From positions 124,001 to 188,000 of the forward strand of contig NZ_SMFL01000014.1 in NCBI RefSeq assembly GCF_004349265.1: a DNA stretch of 64,000 bases, read 5' to 3'. The translations under genes were made by a program, and so were the position numbers. The DNA comes from Dyadobacter psychrotolerans (lineage in GTDB: Bacteria; Bacteroidota; Bacteroidia; Cytophagales; Spirosomataceae). Below the pieces are notes generated by a model that was not told the origin of the DNA, made no database searches, and saw only the letters and a program-made list of their open reading frames with translations. Positions 8,559 through 17,694 of the stretch are shown one piece after another; the stretch's first letter is position 1; each line of letters begins with the position of its first letter.

Positions 8559-9815
8559 TTAACAGCTTATTGTGATGATCTCGTTAATCCGCGTAGTGTA
8601 CCGGGGCGATAGGCGTTCTTGCTTCATTTTCCAAACTCTGTCCAGATCCTGGGACGCTAGCTTAACCTTCTGTTGTCCCAGTGCATGGTTTAGTTTGTCT
8701 ACTACGGCCATGAGATTTGCATGCCTTGGGTCGGAGTTTTCAAATATCATGCGCTGCGTATCGGCTGCGGGTGCGAGTTCCATTGCAAGCACTCCGGCTT
8801 TTTTGTATCCATATCCTGGCTGATAAATGCGTTTCAATGCGTCGACTGCGAAGTGAGCAAGTTCCAGTCCGGAGTTTGTTGGAAACGGCAGCTTCATTGT
8901 AATGCTTTTGTTATGCTGCGGTTGATCGGCCCGGAATCGGTTGGTTAAAACAAACACCTGAATTACCCTGCAGGTGGAATCTTGCGCCCGTAATCGTTCT
9001 GCACAAATGGTGGCAAAGGTTATTACCCGTTCTTTCACCTTGTCCCACTCTGTATAATTTTCGTTAAAGCTGCGGGTTATGGCAATATTCTGTTTTGGCT
9101 TGGCTTCTTCCAGGTCCAAGGTTCTGATGCCAGCCAATTCCCGTTTTAGTCGAAGCCCTACAATACTCATATGCTTCTGTACCCACTCGTCTGGAAGCTG
9201 GGTAAATTGAAGTACCGTTCTGATACCCATCGCCTGCAGACGTTTAAAATGCTGCGGACCAATTCCCCAAACGTCGTCAATGGTGAATTTCGCAATTTCT
9301 TCTTCTAATCTTTCCACCGAATTCATGACATATACTCCGCCTGTCTCCGGACGTTTCTTTGCCAGCTTGTTGGCAATTTTCGCTAATGCTTTTGTTGGGG
9401 CAAAGCCAATTGAAATAGGTATTCCTGTACCCTGCGTAACCGCTTTTCTCATTTTTAAACCAATTTCCTGCAAACTGAAATAATCGAAGCCGTCAAATTT
9501 TAGGAACGATTCGTCAATTGAATAAACTTCGACATCAGGTGTAAATACGCTGAGCATGCCCATCACGCGTGAGCTTATATCTCCGTACAGCGCATAGTTG
9601 GAAGAAAATACATGAACGTTATTGTCCCTAAAAAACCGTTCATTCATGAAAGCCTGAGCACCCATTTTTATTCCCAGATCCTTTGCTTCCTTGCTTCGGG
9701 CAATCACGCAGCCGTCGTTGTTGCTAAGTACAACAATCGGTTTGCCTACCAGATCCGGACGGAAAAGGCGTTCGCATGAAGCGTAAAAATTGTTACAGTC
9801 GACCAGGGCAAACAT
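8559..9815 (-). CDS. umuC: Y-family translesion DNA polymerase, UmuC type
   Basis: 418 residues, the normal length for UmuC. The catalytic carboxylates are visible in FALVDCNNFYASCERLF (Asp6) and YSIDESF (Asp101, Glu102). The steric-gate region (NFYASCERLF) and the helix-hairpin-helix segment DVWGIGPQHFKRLQAMG follow, and the C-terminal little-finger part carries the family's NIAITRSF and MKLPFP segments. It polymerises past lesions as part of Pol V with UmuD'. Its ATG follows the umuD TAA with no gap (TAAATG), so translation is coupled. Confidence 0.95.
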   Translation of the reverse strand: MFALVDCNNFYASCERLFRPDLVGKPIVVLSNNDGCVIARSKEAKDLGIKMGAQAFMNERFFRDNNVHVFSSNYALYGDISSRVMGMLSVFTPDVEVYSIDESFLKFDGFDYFSLQEIGLKMRKAVTQGTGIPISIGFAPTKALAKIANKLAKKRPETGGVYVMNSVERLEEEIAKFTIDDVWGIGPQHFKRLQAMGIRTVLQFTQLPDEWVQKHMSIVGLRLKRELAGIRTLDLEEAKPKQNIAITRSFNENYTEWDKVKERVITFATICAERLRAQDSTCRVIQVFVLTNRFRADQPQHNKSITMKLPFPTNSGLELAHFAVDALKRIYQPGYGYKKAGVLAMELAPAADTQRMIFENSDPRHANLMAVVDKLNHALGQQKVKLASQDLDRVWKMKQERLSPRYTTRINEIITISC

Positions 9816-10259
9816 TTAGAAGGATTTTATAACGTGAACAACAACACCCCAAATCTGGAAGTCGCTTTCTTCGGTCACGCGTATTGCAGGGTACTTGGGG
9901 TTTTCTGCTACCAGCCAGCAACCCTTTTTCTCAAACTGAATACGCTTTACCGTGAATGCTCCGTTCAGAAAAGCTACTATAATTTTACCTTCGGTAGCGT
10001 CCAGGCTCTTGTCTATTACGACGATATCGCCGTTGCAAATGTTGATATCACTCATCGAGTCACCTTCGATCCGGGCCAGGAACGTGGATGATGGATTTTT
10101 AATCAGTTCCTTGTTGAGGTCAATTGTCAAATCAATAAAGTCAGCTGCCGGCGACGGGAAGCCAGCAGCCAGACCAGGTATGACCACAAGTTCCAGTGCA
10201 GTTGTTACACTGGCAGAAAAGAATCGAAATTTTTCTGTTTCTGTAATTGCATCTCTCAT
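9816..10259 (-). CDS. umuD: UmuD-type S24 self-cleaving protease subunit
   Basis: 147 residues. The autocleavage site is AAG-FPSPAAD, with the expected bond between Ala32 and Gly33; E. coli UmuD has CG-FPSPAAD. The catalytic Ser68 is in EGDSM and the general-base Lys105 in AFTVKRI. RecA filament-stimulated self-cleavage would give UmuD', the Pol V accessory subunit. There is no N-terminal DNA-binding HTH, so it is UmuD rather than LexA. It abuts umuC directly, and a hypothetical gene ends 6 nt upstream. Confidence 0.95.
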   Translation of the reverse strand: MRDAITETEKFRFFSASVTTALELVVIPGLAAGFPSPAADFIDLTIDLNKELIKNPSSTFLARIEGDSMSDINICNGDIVVIDKSLDATEGKIIVAFLNGAFTVKRIQFEKKGCWLVAENPKYPAIRVTEESDFQIWGVVVHVIKSF

Positions 10260-10265
10260 ATTACA

Positions 10266-10673
10266 TCAATTCAACATTCCGATGAAGTCGGAATAGATGT
10301 AATCTTCGATGGCGTCAAGCTGTCCAGGATTCAAAGCTTCCTGTTCCTTTTTGCAAAGCTGGATCTTCGCAAGCTGAATTGGTGTAAGCCCGAACATTCT
10401 TTCATGCCTCAGGTGACAATCGTGTCCCTGTATTTGAATCGTGATCGTCCAGGGTTCGGTATTGTTTAGTTCTGAATTTTGCCAAAAGCGTACTGGCAGA
10501 AAAAGGATTTGTGATGGATCTGCAAATTCAAAAACAAGTATAGGAATGCTGCAAAAAATATCTAACCTGAAAGTCATCCGGGCGAATGAATCCCGGTTAA
10601 TATTCTCATCCTGAAATTGGACGATGAGACCGGTAGGGTGCTCCATCAAATTGCTCTCGTCTATCGTTTTCAT
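10266..10673 (-). CDS. Hypothetical protein heading the umuDC operon, 135 aa
   Basis: A soluble protein with a beta-rich N-terminal half (LIVQFQDEN, RMTFRLDIF, ILVFEFA) and a helical C-terminal half (TPIQLAKIQLCKKEQEALNPGQLDAIEDYIYSD). It has no signal peptide. It ends 6 nt before the umuD start and faces the shared control region, so it should be the first gene of the umuD-umuC transcript and probably DNA-damage induced. I do not recognise the family. A role next to Pol V is an inference from position only. Confidence 0.6.
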   Translation of the reverse strand: MKTIDESNLMEHPTGLIVQFQDENINRDSFARMTFRLDIFCSIPILVFEFADPSQILFLPVRFWQNSELNNTEPWTITIQIQGHDCHLRHERMFGLTPIQLAKIQLCKKEQEALNPGQLDAIEDYIYSDFIGMLN

Positions 10674-10746
10674 ATTGCCGCTGGTTAAAGTGATAATTTA
10701 TCTTTTCCGTTATATATTGCTGATTAATAGAACTTAAAAATTAAAT

Positions 10747-10783
10747 GATACGTTTAGTATCAAAAAAATGATCTATTAGATAC
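10747..10783. promoter_or_regulatory. Putative operator with GATAC/GTATC half-sites
   Basis: In the 285-nt gap between the umuDC operon and the divergent HMCES gene there is a perfect inverted repeat, GATAC-N5-GTATC (10747-10761), and a third half-site GATAC at 10779-10783 after an A-run. Such spacing suits a dimeric repressor serving both promoters. It does not match the E. coli or Bacillus LexA box. That it is an SOS operator is inference. Confidence 0.4.
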
Positions 10784-10958
10784 CAATGTTAAACTAATTT
10801 TCTGCGTTTCGCAACACAGTTAGAATAAATATTTTCCCTCGATTGTTGCGTATATGCTGACAGAATTGCAGTGATTACATGCCCGGATGCGAAAATTTGC
10901 GTTAGCACGATTTTCTATCATTTCCTATATATTAATATTTCAAAAACAACAACAGATT

Positions 10959-11678
10959 ATGTGCTATCATGTTTCAAATCAGTTTGATGCCGAAGAAGTA
11001 GCCCGCGAATTCCGGCTTCCGGAAGTAAAACTGGACCTATTTAAAAAGCAGTATGATTTTAACGGGTTCGAAAAACCCTACTTGCCTGTTATATCCAAAG
11101 AAAATCCGAAGGAATTGACGGCCTACCGTTGGAGACTTGTGCCTAGCTGGGTTAAAGAGGAAAAAGACTGGAAAGCGAATACACTTAATGCCCGTAACGA
11201 CGAATTGTTTACAAAAGCATCATACCGGGATTCCTGGCAAAACAGATGTCTGGTTATTTGCACCGGGTTTTTCGAACCCCATTATCCTGAATTAGGCGCG
11301 AAGGAACATGAGTCCTGGTATATAAAGCCAAAAAATAAAAAGTTTTTTGCATTGGGTGCAATCTATTCAGTGTGGAAAGGAATACCGACTTTTAGTATTG
11401 TAACAAAAGACGCTACGCCTAAAATGGCTGCTGTACATAATGACGGTGAAAGACAACCGTTAATCCTGACCGGCAATGCAGCGCTTTCGTGGCTAATACC
11501 AAACCTGACCCAAAATGAGATGATCAATTTGATGGAATTTCCATATCCCGATGATCAGCTGGATGCTTATCGCACCGTGGATGGTATTTATAATGCGAAG
11601 CAAAATACAAACGTTCCGGAAGCCATAAAGCCATATGAAAGACCTGCATTTGATGCTCTGGATTTATTTGGATTATAG
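10959..11678 (+). CDS. yedK: HMCES/YedK-type abasic-site shielding protein (SRAP domain)
   Basis: 239 residues from the ATG at 10959. That start is chosen because the family requires Cys right after the initiator Met as the nucleophile, and the upstream in-frame start (10887) would bury it. Visible SRAP residues are Cys2 in MCYHVSNQ, Asn77 in TLNARNDE, Glu106 in TGFFEP and His160 in AVHNDGERQPLI. SRAP proteins form a thiazolidine crosslink with abasic sites in single-stranded DNA. It is divergent from the translesion polymerase operon over a shared regulatory gap, so both are probably induced by the same damage signal. Confidence 0.93.
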   Translation: MCYHVSNQFDAEEVAREFRLPEVKLDLFKKQYDFNGFEKPYLPVISKENPKELTAYRWRLVPSWVKEEKDWKANTLNARNDELFTKASYRDSWQNRCLVICTGFFEPHYPELGAKEHESWYIKPKNKKFFALGAIYSVWKGIPTFSIVTKDATPKMAAVHNDGERQPLILTGNAALSWLIPNLTQNEMINLMEFPYPDDQLDAYRTVDGIYNAKQNTNVPEAIKPYERPAFDALDLFGL

Positions 11679-11722
11679 GCTGTATTCGTCTGATCAACTT
11701 CAAACCCGTAAACTGTTCAATC

Positions 11723-12274
11723 ATGGCTGAAAATATATATATTTCAAAAGAAGTCCCTTTACTCGAAGCAGATATTTTTCAAGGAGCAAACGCAGAAAAT
11801 CCCGGTGTGCACACCAGGTTAAGGAAATTGCAAAACATTATCGCTCAAACCAGCCATATCCACTACCAGGCCGATCCGCTTGTGCCGATGTCATCGGCAG
11901 AATACCATCATCTCTATGTGCAGGATTACTTGACATTAATTGAAGCGAACATTTATGAGAAGGTTTCTCAAAACCGAAATGCCCGCTTTATTCTGCTTCA
12001 TTACGATTTCGTTTACAATCAATTTTTTACGGTCGTTTCAAAATATCCGTATAATACGGAGCCAGGTTTGGTGGTCGACACGATCATTGAACTGGTTTAT
12101 GAATATTATGCTGATGGTTTGGCGATTGATTTTTCTCGAAATCAGGACCGGTATGGTGCAGCGCTGCACGGAGTTTTTAGTGAGCAGGATGAGATTTTGG
12201 GTTTTTATGAAGCAGTTCGGGAATTGTATGAAGGAGATTCAGGGAAATATCTGGAAGTGGTTGGGAAGTTTTGA
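11723..12274 (+). CDS. Hypothetical protein, 183 aa
   Basis: A soluble acidic protein with no signal peptide and mainly helical prediction. Tyr- and Asp-rich segments include YHHLYVQDYLTLIEANIYEKV and IIELVYEYYADGLAIDFSRNQDR. It starts 44 nt after the HMCES gene on the same strand, so it may share its transcript. I do not recognise the family. It appears intact, with a clear ATG and no lesion. Confidence 0.6.
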   Translation: MAENIYISKEVPLLEADIFQGANAENPGVHTRLRKLQNIIAQTSHIHYQADPLVPMSSAEYHHLYVQDYLTLIEANIYEKVSQNRNARFILLHYDFVYNQFFTVVSKYPYNTEPGLVVDTIIELVYEYYADGLAIDFSRNQDRYGAALHGVFSEQDEILGFYEAVRELYEGDSGKYLEVVGKF

Positions 12275-12519
12275 CTTAGTGTATTAAATATAGATAATTA
12301 GGGTGATTGTAGTAATCAGAGAAGACATTCGTCTCCATGTTTAAATTCGGTATGGCCTTACCATACAGCGGATTTCTCTCTGAGATAAGATCATTATTAT
12401 TCTTGCCACCGAACATTTTCCATAGAAGCCCATCCGGATCTTATGGATACAGCTCCATTGTTGTAGATTCCATCTAAATTCTAATTCATGTAGTATCAAC
12501 AATTCTAAATACCAATTTC

Positions 12520-13030
12520 CTAAAATCCAGCCATCGACTCTGCAAACGGTATTAATTCTGTTAAGACTTTCTCTCCGCGATTTGTTACCGTGAAATAGAC
12601 TATATGTTATTTCGGTTATTACTTGTGGCCCGTCGTTTATCTTCGCTGTTTGATTTTTACTATTTATCAATTCAATAGTGTGAATGTTTTTTAAAGACTT
12701 TAAAGATTCAGGAATTAACTGGAATATTACATCGCCTTATTAATTTTCTCATTTTTTTATTTGCAGCCAAAGAATCTTTATTTGTACCGGTTAAATCATT
12801 ATCTAAAAAAACCCAGTTATAGCTTTAAACTGACAATATGTCGAGCCCTTTACAAAATCATTGATGGTTTTCGGATCAGTTAGTTCCCTGTTGTTGGTCA
12901 ATAGCCTAATCCCTTGCTTCTTTTTTATGCTGGTAAGGGATAGTTCGCAGGGAAATGGCGGCTCTCTGAGGTCTTGCTTTTTACACGACAGAAGAAAAAC
13001 AGTCAAAACCACACTAATTATGTATCGCAT
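12520..13030 (-). pseudogene. Decayed lipoprotein with several frameshifts
   Basis: The frame from the ATG at 13030 encodes a classic lipoprotein start (RYIISVVLTVFLLSC, with Cys at the lipobox) and about 75 codons ending ITGFF-stop. The next frame continues with DNDLTGTNKDSLAANKK, a third with VIFQLIPESLKSLKN through GPQVITEI, and a fourth block reads YFTVTNRGEKVLTELIPFAE to a stop at 12520. Shifting frames without a gap in sequence suggests one former protein of about 165 residues with three lesions. The joins are my reading, and the last block could belong to another gene. Confidence 0.45.
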
Positions 13031-13117
13031 CTGTAAACAAATCGAAAAGTCGCAAACAGCAGAACAAGGTATTCCTACTCTATCTATATCAGCCCTTACA
13101 GTGGATCGGGGAATCAC

Positions 13118-13424
13118 TTACTTGTCCTTCCTGTGAACACGTAGCCTTTGGCAACCAGCACAAAGACATAATTTGAGAGGAAGCCTTGACACAGTCACAA
13201 AACAATCGCCGGCTGCAAAGAAGCATCAGGGATTAGCATGAAAATCCTTTTGGGTCCAAAAGATTGCAACAGTAAGCCCGGCCGGAAGGGATGCCAATAG
13301 CTCCTTTTTAATCTGCAAGCGACATGTCCGACCAAATAATAAGTTTTCGTTACCCTTAATCATTTCTGATACGTATCCTGCTTGAAGTCATTAACTTTAT
13401 AGGACAACCCAAAATGAATTTACC
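13118..13424. other. Gene-free upstream region of the endonuclease-family gene
   Basis: About 300 bases without a convincing frame. The last 60 nt presumably hold the promoter of the gene starting at 13425, but I see no clear consensus element. Confidence 0.4.
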
Positions 13425-14540
13425 ATGAAAATTGCTTCCTTCAACGTCGAGAATCTTTTCGACCGTGCCAAAGCTTTCAATGATGATACCGCTGCAGCCA
13501 AAAAAGTTGTCAAACTAGAAGCGGAACTCAACACCATTTTCGAGCAGCCTGTTTACAGCGCAGCAGATAAGGACAGGATACTGTCCATCATGAAAGAAAC
13601 GGGTATTCTCAAGTCGGACAACGGACCTTATTTGCTGCTTCGTAAGATCAGAGGTAAACTTATCAACAGGCCAAAGAGCGGCACAGGCTACACTATTGAT
13701 GCTGACGGGCGCGGTGACTGGGTAGGCTGGGCTGAATTAAAAACGGCGCATGTAAACGCCAGGGCGGTGATGAACACAGGCCGTGTTTTGCGGGATGTGA
13801 ATGCTGACATACTGGCTGTGGTAGAGGCCGAACATCGTGTTGCTTTAAAACAATTCAGCGATTATGTCCTCGACCAGGTAGGCGGCACCCCCTACGAACA
13901 CGTGATGCTGATCGATGGCAACGATGACCGGGGTATAGATGTTGGATTGATGACCAGGAAGGGCTACCCAATCGGCCTGATGCGAAGCCACATCCACGAT
14001 GTCAACGGCGAAGGGAAAGCAGTATTTAGCAGAGATTGTCCTGAGTATTGTGTACATACGCCTGACGGTGAAAAAATATGGGTACTTCCCAATCACTTCA
14101 AAAGTAAATTCGGCGGCAATGACCCGGTTTCCCAGGCTAAACGGACACTTCAGGCTGAACGTACGGCAGAGATCTACAATGGCTTGCTATCAGAGGGTAA
14201 TCAGAACATTGTTGTGCTGGGAGATTTGAACGATACGCCCGAAAGTGCACCCATACAGGCGTTACTAACCAGCACAGACCTTAGAGATATCTCTGAGCAT
14301 CCAAGTTTCAATACAGGAAGCTACCCTGGAAAGGGAACGTATGATGCCGGGCGGGATAACCAGAAAATTGACTATCTGTTGCTGTCTCCTGCCTTGTTCA
14401 ACAGGGTAACTGCGGGTGGTATATTTCGTAAAGGAGCCTGGCCGGGTGCGCGCGCCAGGAGATGGGATGTTTACCCGGAACTCGAAAAAGAAATTCACGC
14501 AGCCAGCGATCATCATCTGATATGGTGTGAAATTATATAA
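13425..14540 (+). CDS. Endonuclease/exonuclease/phosphatase-family protein
   Basis: 371 residues. The fold's metal and catalytic motifs are present: FNVENLFDR at the N-terminus (Asn and following Glu region), DILAVVEAEHR (metal Glu), DRGIDVGLM, LPNHFKSK (catalytic His with Asn), VVLGDLNDTP (Asp/Asn pair) and the terminal SDHHLIWCEI (Asp-His). There is no signal peptide, so it is predicted cytoplasmic. The family includes DNases, phosphodiesterases and sphingomyelinases; the substrate cannot be read from sequence. It stands alone, with decayed DNA on both sides. Confidence 0.88.
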   Translation: MKIASFNVENLFDRAKAFNDDTAAAKKVVKLEAELNTIFEQPVYSAADKDRILSIMKETGILKSDNGPYLLLRKIRGKLINRPKSGTGYTIDADGRGDWVGWAELKTAHVNARAVMNTGRVLRDVNADILAVVEAEHRVALKQFSDYVLDQVGGTPYEHVMLIDGNDDRGIDVGLMTRKGYPIGLMRSHIHDVNGEGKAVFSRDCPEYCVHTPDGEKIWVLPNHFKSKFGGNDPVSQAKRTLQAERTAEIYNGLLSEGNQNIVVLGDLNDTPESAPIQALLTSTDLRDISEHPSFNTGSYPGKGTYDAGRDNQKIDYLLLSPALFNRVTAGGIFRKGAWPGARARRWDVYPELEKEIHAASDHHLIWCEII

Positions 14541-15100
14541 TTCCTTCATCAAACAATTCAGTAAATCAGTCAGCCTGCATGTGGTTGCTCACTTGAACAT
14601 ATACTGCCGATAATCTGGAATGTTAAGATGCTCTTGCTGTTTTCCTGGGCAAAGACAATAATCATTTAAATTACTGGTCCGGTGATGGCTCTGGTATGCA
14701 AAAGCTGTCCCGGCAGGCATCGTGATATCTTGGAAAATAACATGTGCTCTCAAGCTGGTAGAAGTTCATTTGTTAAAAAGCCCTTGTAAGAACACTATCG
14801 GCTGTCGCCATGAAAGTGCAATTTTAAAGCGTAAATCAAAGACGTTGGTTTCGGTTGCTTTCACCGATTCGGATGCACATTCGCAAGCGGATCAGTTGAA
14901 AGTTCCACCTTTGTCCCCTTGCGCTAAACCAAAAGTTAATACCGCTCTTCCCCCCATCAGGCGGCTGGCCTAAAGAAGATCGATGACATCAGCAGACTAT
15001 TACTCACAATTTGCTAATAACTATCAACCATTGACTTAATCTGGTCAGTTCCAACCGAAACAACCTGTCCTCAATTTCCAAATTGGGGTGATCAGTGGCT
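14541..15100. other. Gene-free region left of the ISL3 element
   Basis: 560 bases with only short random frames. I found no recognisable protein remnant, RNA or repeat apart from its border with the insertion element at 15101. Confidence 0.45.
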
Positions 15101-15127
15101 GGTTCTTCACCACTTTTGGTGAATTAT
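15101..15127. repeat. Left terminal inverted repeat of the ISL3 element
   Basis: Begins GGTTCTTCACC and pairs with the reverse complement of 17336-17362. The transposase stop codon falls at its inner edge. Confidence 0.85.
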
Positions 15128-16790
15128 CATGTATTTCCCAGTACCATAATTTTTAATAGATCAAAGCTCGCTCTACCATACATGTTTCGTTTAATCGTTT
15201 TAAGCTTGTTCACTTGTCCTTCAACGGGCCCATTGCTTACATTGGAAATAACCGCTTGATTAACCGCTTCATAGTCTGATTCTATTCCCCTTGCAAATCC
15301 CTTAAAACCTGAATTAGGTTTCAATGCATTTTGAAGCCTGTGGTCCAGACTTCCTATTTGTTTAACCAAAAATAACTTTTTGAATTGGATGGCCAGTTCA
15401 GCTGTTGCTCGTATAACGCTGGATGATTGATAAAGGAACTCGAGGAATTTTTTATCATCAGGTTTTAATTTCTCAGTATCACCTAGGGCCATAAACGCTA
15501 ATTTTGTTGTAGACCAAGTTTTCATAGTAGGTAATTTAACAGGCCACTGATCTGCCGTTCCATTCATATATAGCGAGTTATTTGCTGTCATTAGCCGGTT
15601 CATTCTATCGCAAAAACTGGTGTATTTTCCGTTAAAGCCATCCCTTACAATATTATGATAAAGATCTTTGTAGGTCACTCCCGGCCTATTGTTTTCAATA
15701 AGATAGGCCCGATACATATCAAAGTTCGTTAAGCCATGGGAAACGACCTGTGATGGTAATACCTCAAGATTGACATACTTTCTAATCGATTTTATGTTTG
15801 CATTTAGATGTTTTGAGATGGTTTTAATCTTGTAACCCTTTGCATATAAATCTTTGGCCATTTCAAATTTAAATTGCCGCTGTGCACTTACGTTTCCAGT
15901 AAATAAAGATGCATTTTTATTACTGAGGGGGAATACCTGTGATCTTTGGAGCTCTTCCCTTTGTTTAATTTGCCTCTTTTCTGTGTTAATGCTTTCCTGA
16001 TTGTTAAAAAGCCGGAATGTTTCCTTTAAAATGTTGCTCTGTCTCTGTAAAACCCTTTGCATGGCATCACGGAGATTAACCAACAAGTGGAAACGGTCGC
16101 CACTTGGACAGCCTGCGGCGCGCCTTTGCGAATGCCGAGCGCATAGGCACTAGCCCGATCCCGGGAAACGGTATGTACTTCTGGATGTTTTTCAAGCCAT
16201 GCCGCCAAAGTCTCGGCATCTCTGTCAGCTAATAAATCGACAACTTTTGTGCTGACTAAATCCACAATGATTGTCCCATAGTTGCGCCCTTTTTTTTTAA
16301 ATGCCCAATCATCCACTCCAATGGTTCCGGAGGTTTTGTCGGGGACTATGTAGCTTAGTTTTTTTACAACCCTTAACATAGTTGTTGCGCTTACCGGACA
16401 ACCGATCAGCCTGCTAACCACTGCCCCTTTATTTCCACCAAGCTCCAAACCGATTTTTGCTAATAAATCCGCAGTCCGGCTAAACCGTCTACCATAGGCA
16501 TTTAGTTCGGAAGTAAATCTTTCAGTAAATATCTTTCGATGACAACGCTCGTTATTGCAAAAGAACTTTCTGGAATACAGCAAAACTTGGACGTTATATC
16601 CGGATATAGGCAAATCAGCCAATATGCGGTGGTAGTGGCTATGAATACACTTACTTCGTATTTTACAAACAGGACAGACCGATTGCTTTTGAGAGGATGC
16701 CGCACTGATAGATATTTTTCCGTCACTACAAGCAATGGAAACCTGGTCAAAGCGAATACTTGTGGGAAGTGTAAGTCTAGATATTAACAT
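15127..16790 (-). pseudogene. ISL3-family transposase, frameshifted
   Basis: Two overlapping frames make up one transposase of about 550 residues. The N-terminal frame (start ATG at 16790) has the zinc-finger-like CPVCKIRSKCIHSHYHR and FFCNNERCHRKIF, an HTH region, and the DDE-core start TIGVDDWAFKKG-like block (GVDDWAFKKKGRNYG) and VSRDRASAYALG. The frame breaks within GGTCGCCAC near 16097: restoring one G joins QVAD to RFHLLVNLRDAMQRVLQ of the second frame, which carries the rest of the catalytic domain, including the terminal Glu region GIESDYEAVNQAV. ISL3 elements are not known to need a programmed shift, so I read this as an inactivating deletion. The element may be immobile unless helped in trans. 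Confidence 0.88.
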
Positions 16791-16849
16791 AAATATATAT
16801 AAATTAAATACACATATAATTGATATATTTAATTGCAAGAATCAAAAAC

Positions 16850-17317
16850 ATGGGAAAGTCAGTTCTAAAAATAAAAGGTTACAAGCCAGAGGATATCAAA
16901 GAGTTAATGAGCGCCGATTCGGCTTTCGTTGTTGCTACAAGGCTCAATATGGTCTATCAGGTGGCTAAAGGTTTGCCGAGTAGAGAGGTAGCCAAGATCT
17001 ATGACATCAGCTTCAAGCAGGTCACTAATTGGGTACATCGATTTGAAGAAAAGGGCATTGAGGGTCTGAATGACTTACCTGGAAGGGGGAGGAAATCGAT
17101 TTTATCAGTGTCGGATCTGGAGAGAATCCGAAATATTGTGTTAAATGAGCCACCCGTAAACTTTGGGTATAAAAGAAAAAGATGGTCAGGCCCGTTATTG
17201 TCAGAATGGATAAACAATAACTATGGTACAAATTACCACAGTGCGCAGATTTATAAATTATTAGATCGAATCGGTGTAGAATTCAAAAAAGAAGAAGGGT
17301 ATGTGGTGAAAAATTAA
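16850..17317 (+). CDS. Winged-helix (IS630-type HTH) protein inside the ISL3 element
   Basis: 155 residues from the ATG at 16850. It is a two-part DNA-binding domain: a helix-turn-helix with QVAKGLPSREVAKIYDIS and VTNWVHRFEEKGIEGL, then the linker DLPGRGRKSILS, then a second winged helix with NFGYKRKRWSGPLLSEWI. This is the N-terminal architecture of IS630-type transposases, but the DDE catalytic domain is absent and the frame ends cleanly. It is divergent from the transposase and lies inside the terminal repeats, so it travels with the element. A role as a repressor or accessory end-binding protein is an inference. Confidence 0.8.
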   Translation: MGKSVLKIKGYKPEDIKELMSADSAFVVATRLNMVYQVAKGLPSREVAKIYDISFKQVTNWVHRFEEKGIEGLNDLPGRGRKSILSVSDLERIRNIVLNEPPVNFGYKRKRWSGPLLSEWINNNYGTNYHSAQIYKLLDRIGVEFKKEEGYVVKN

Positions 17318-17335
17318 TGTGTATATTTTAAATAT

Positions 17336-17362
17336 ATTTTTCACCAAAAATGGCGAAGAACC
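17336..17362. repeat. Right terminal inverted repeat of the ISL3 element
   Basis: Reads inward as the reverse complement of the left repeat, and its outer end is GAAGAACC. It marks the outer edge beyond which phage-like coding starts. Confidence 0.85.
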
Positions 17363-17630
17363 CAACTTCTCCGAAATACCCAGGTATACTCCACATAAAG
17401 GGTCTACTGGATATCATTTAAATGGTTTTGGCTCAGTGAACCGTGACCAATACAACATCAAAGATATCTTTGTTAATAAATCGGGCATTCCTTTAAAAGG
17501 ATCCGGCAAAGCTGGTAAAGTCCTAATCTATTATAATGGGTTTCTATCTCCACAATTGTACGAAGATGTCACCATGGAAGGCCGCACTTTCAGAGCTTAT
17601 GGTCGCCAAACTATTATCATAGAACTATAA
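17363..17630 (+). pseudogene. 3' fragment of a phage-like gene cut by the ISL3 element
   Basis: The frame is open through the IS border, and about 88 codons of native sequence follow it: YHLNGFGSVNRD, then GIPLKGSGKAGKVLIYYNG and TFRAYGRQTIIIEL, ending at a TAA. Beta-rich with Gly and Tyr, it resembles the end of a phage structural or tail protein, but I cannot name it. The matching 5' part is not found left of 15101, so the insertion was accompanied or followed by a deletion. The lysis-type genes follow directly. Confidence 0.55.
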
Positions 17631-17694
17631 CACCAGGTTATTGACTTATGGCACATTAATAATATTAAGTTATACGACTGTGATTAAAGCGATA

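Larger units (their letters stand above)
15101..17362. mobile_element. ISL3-family insertion sequence with a divergent accessory gene
   Basis: A 2,262-bp unit bounded by matched terminal inverted repeats at 15101-15127 and 17336-17362. Both ends begin GGTTCTTC and carry CACTTTTGGTGAA or the close variant CATTTTTGGTGAA, with about four mismatches in 27. Inside are a frameshifted ISL3-type transposase (minus) and a divergent winged-helix gene (plus). The flanking 8-mers (CAGTGGCT left, CAACTTCT right) agree at only four positions, so no clear target duplication remains. The right end cuts into a phage-like reading frame. Confidence 0.88.

Noticed and set aside
14722-14973. 83-codon frame in the gap before the IS
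   Set aside because: Random composition, no family features, no neighbours to support it.
15093-17370. 8-bp target duplication of the ISL3 element
   Set aside because: Flanks CAGTGGCT and CAACTTCT agree at only four of eight positions, so no duplication can be claimed.
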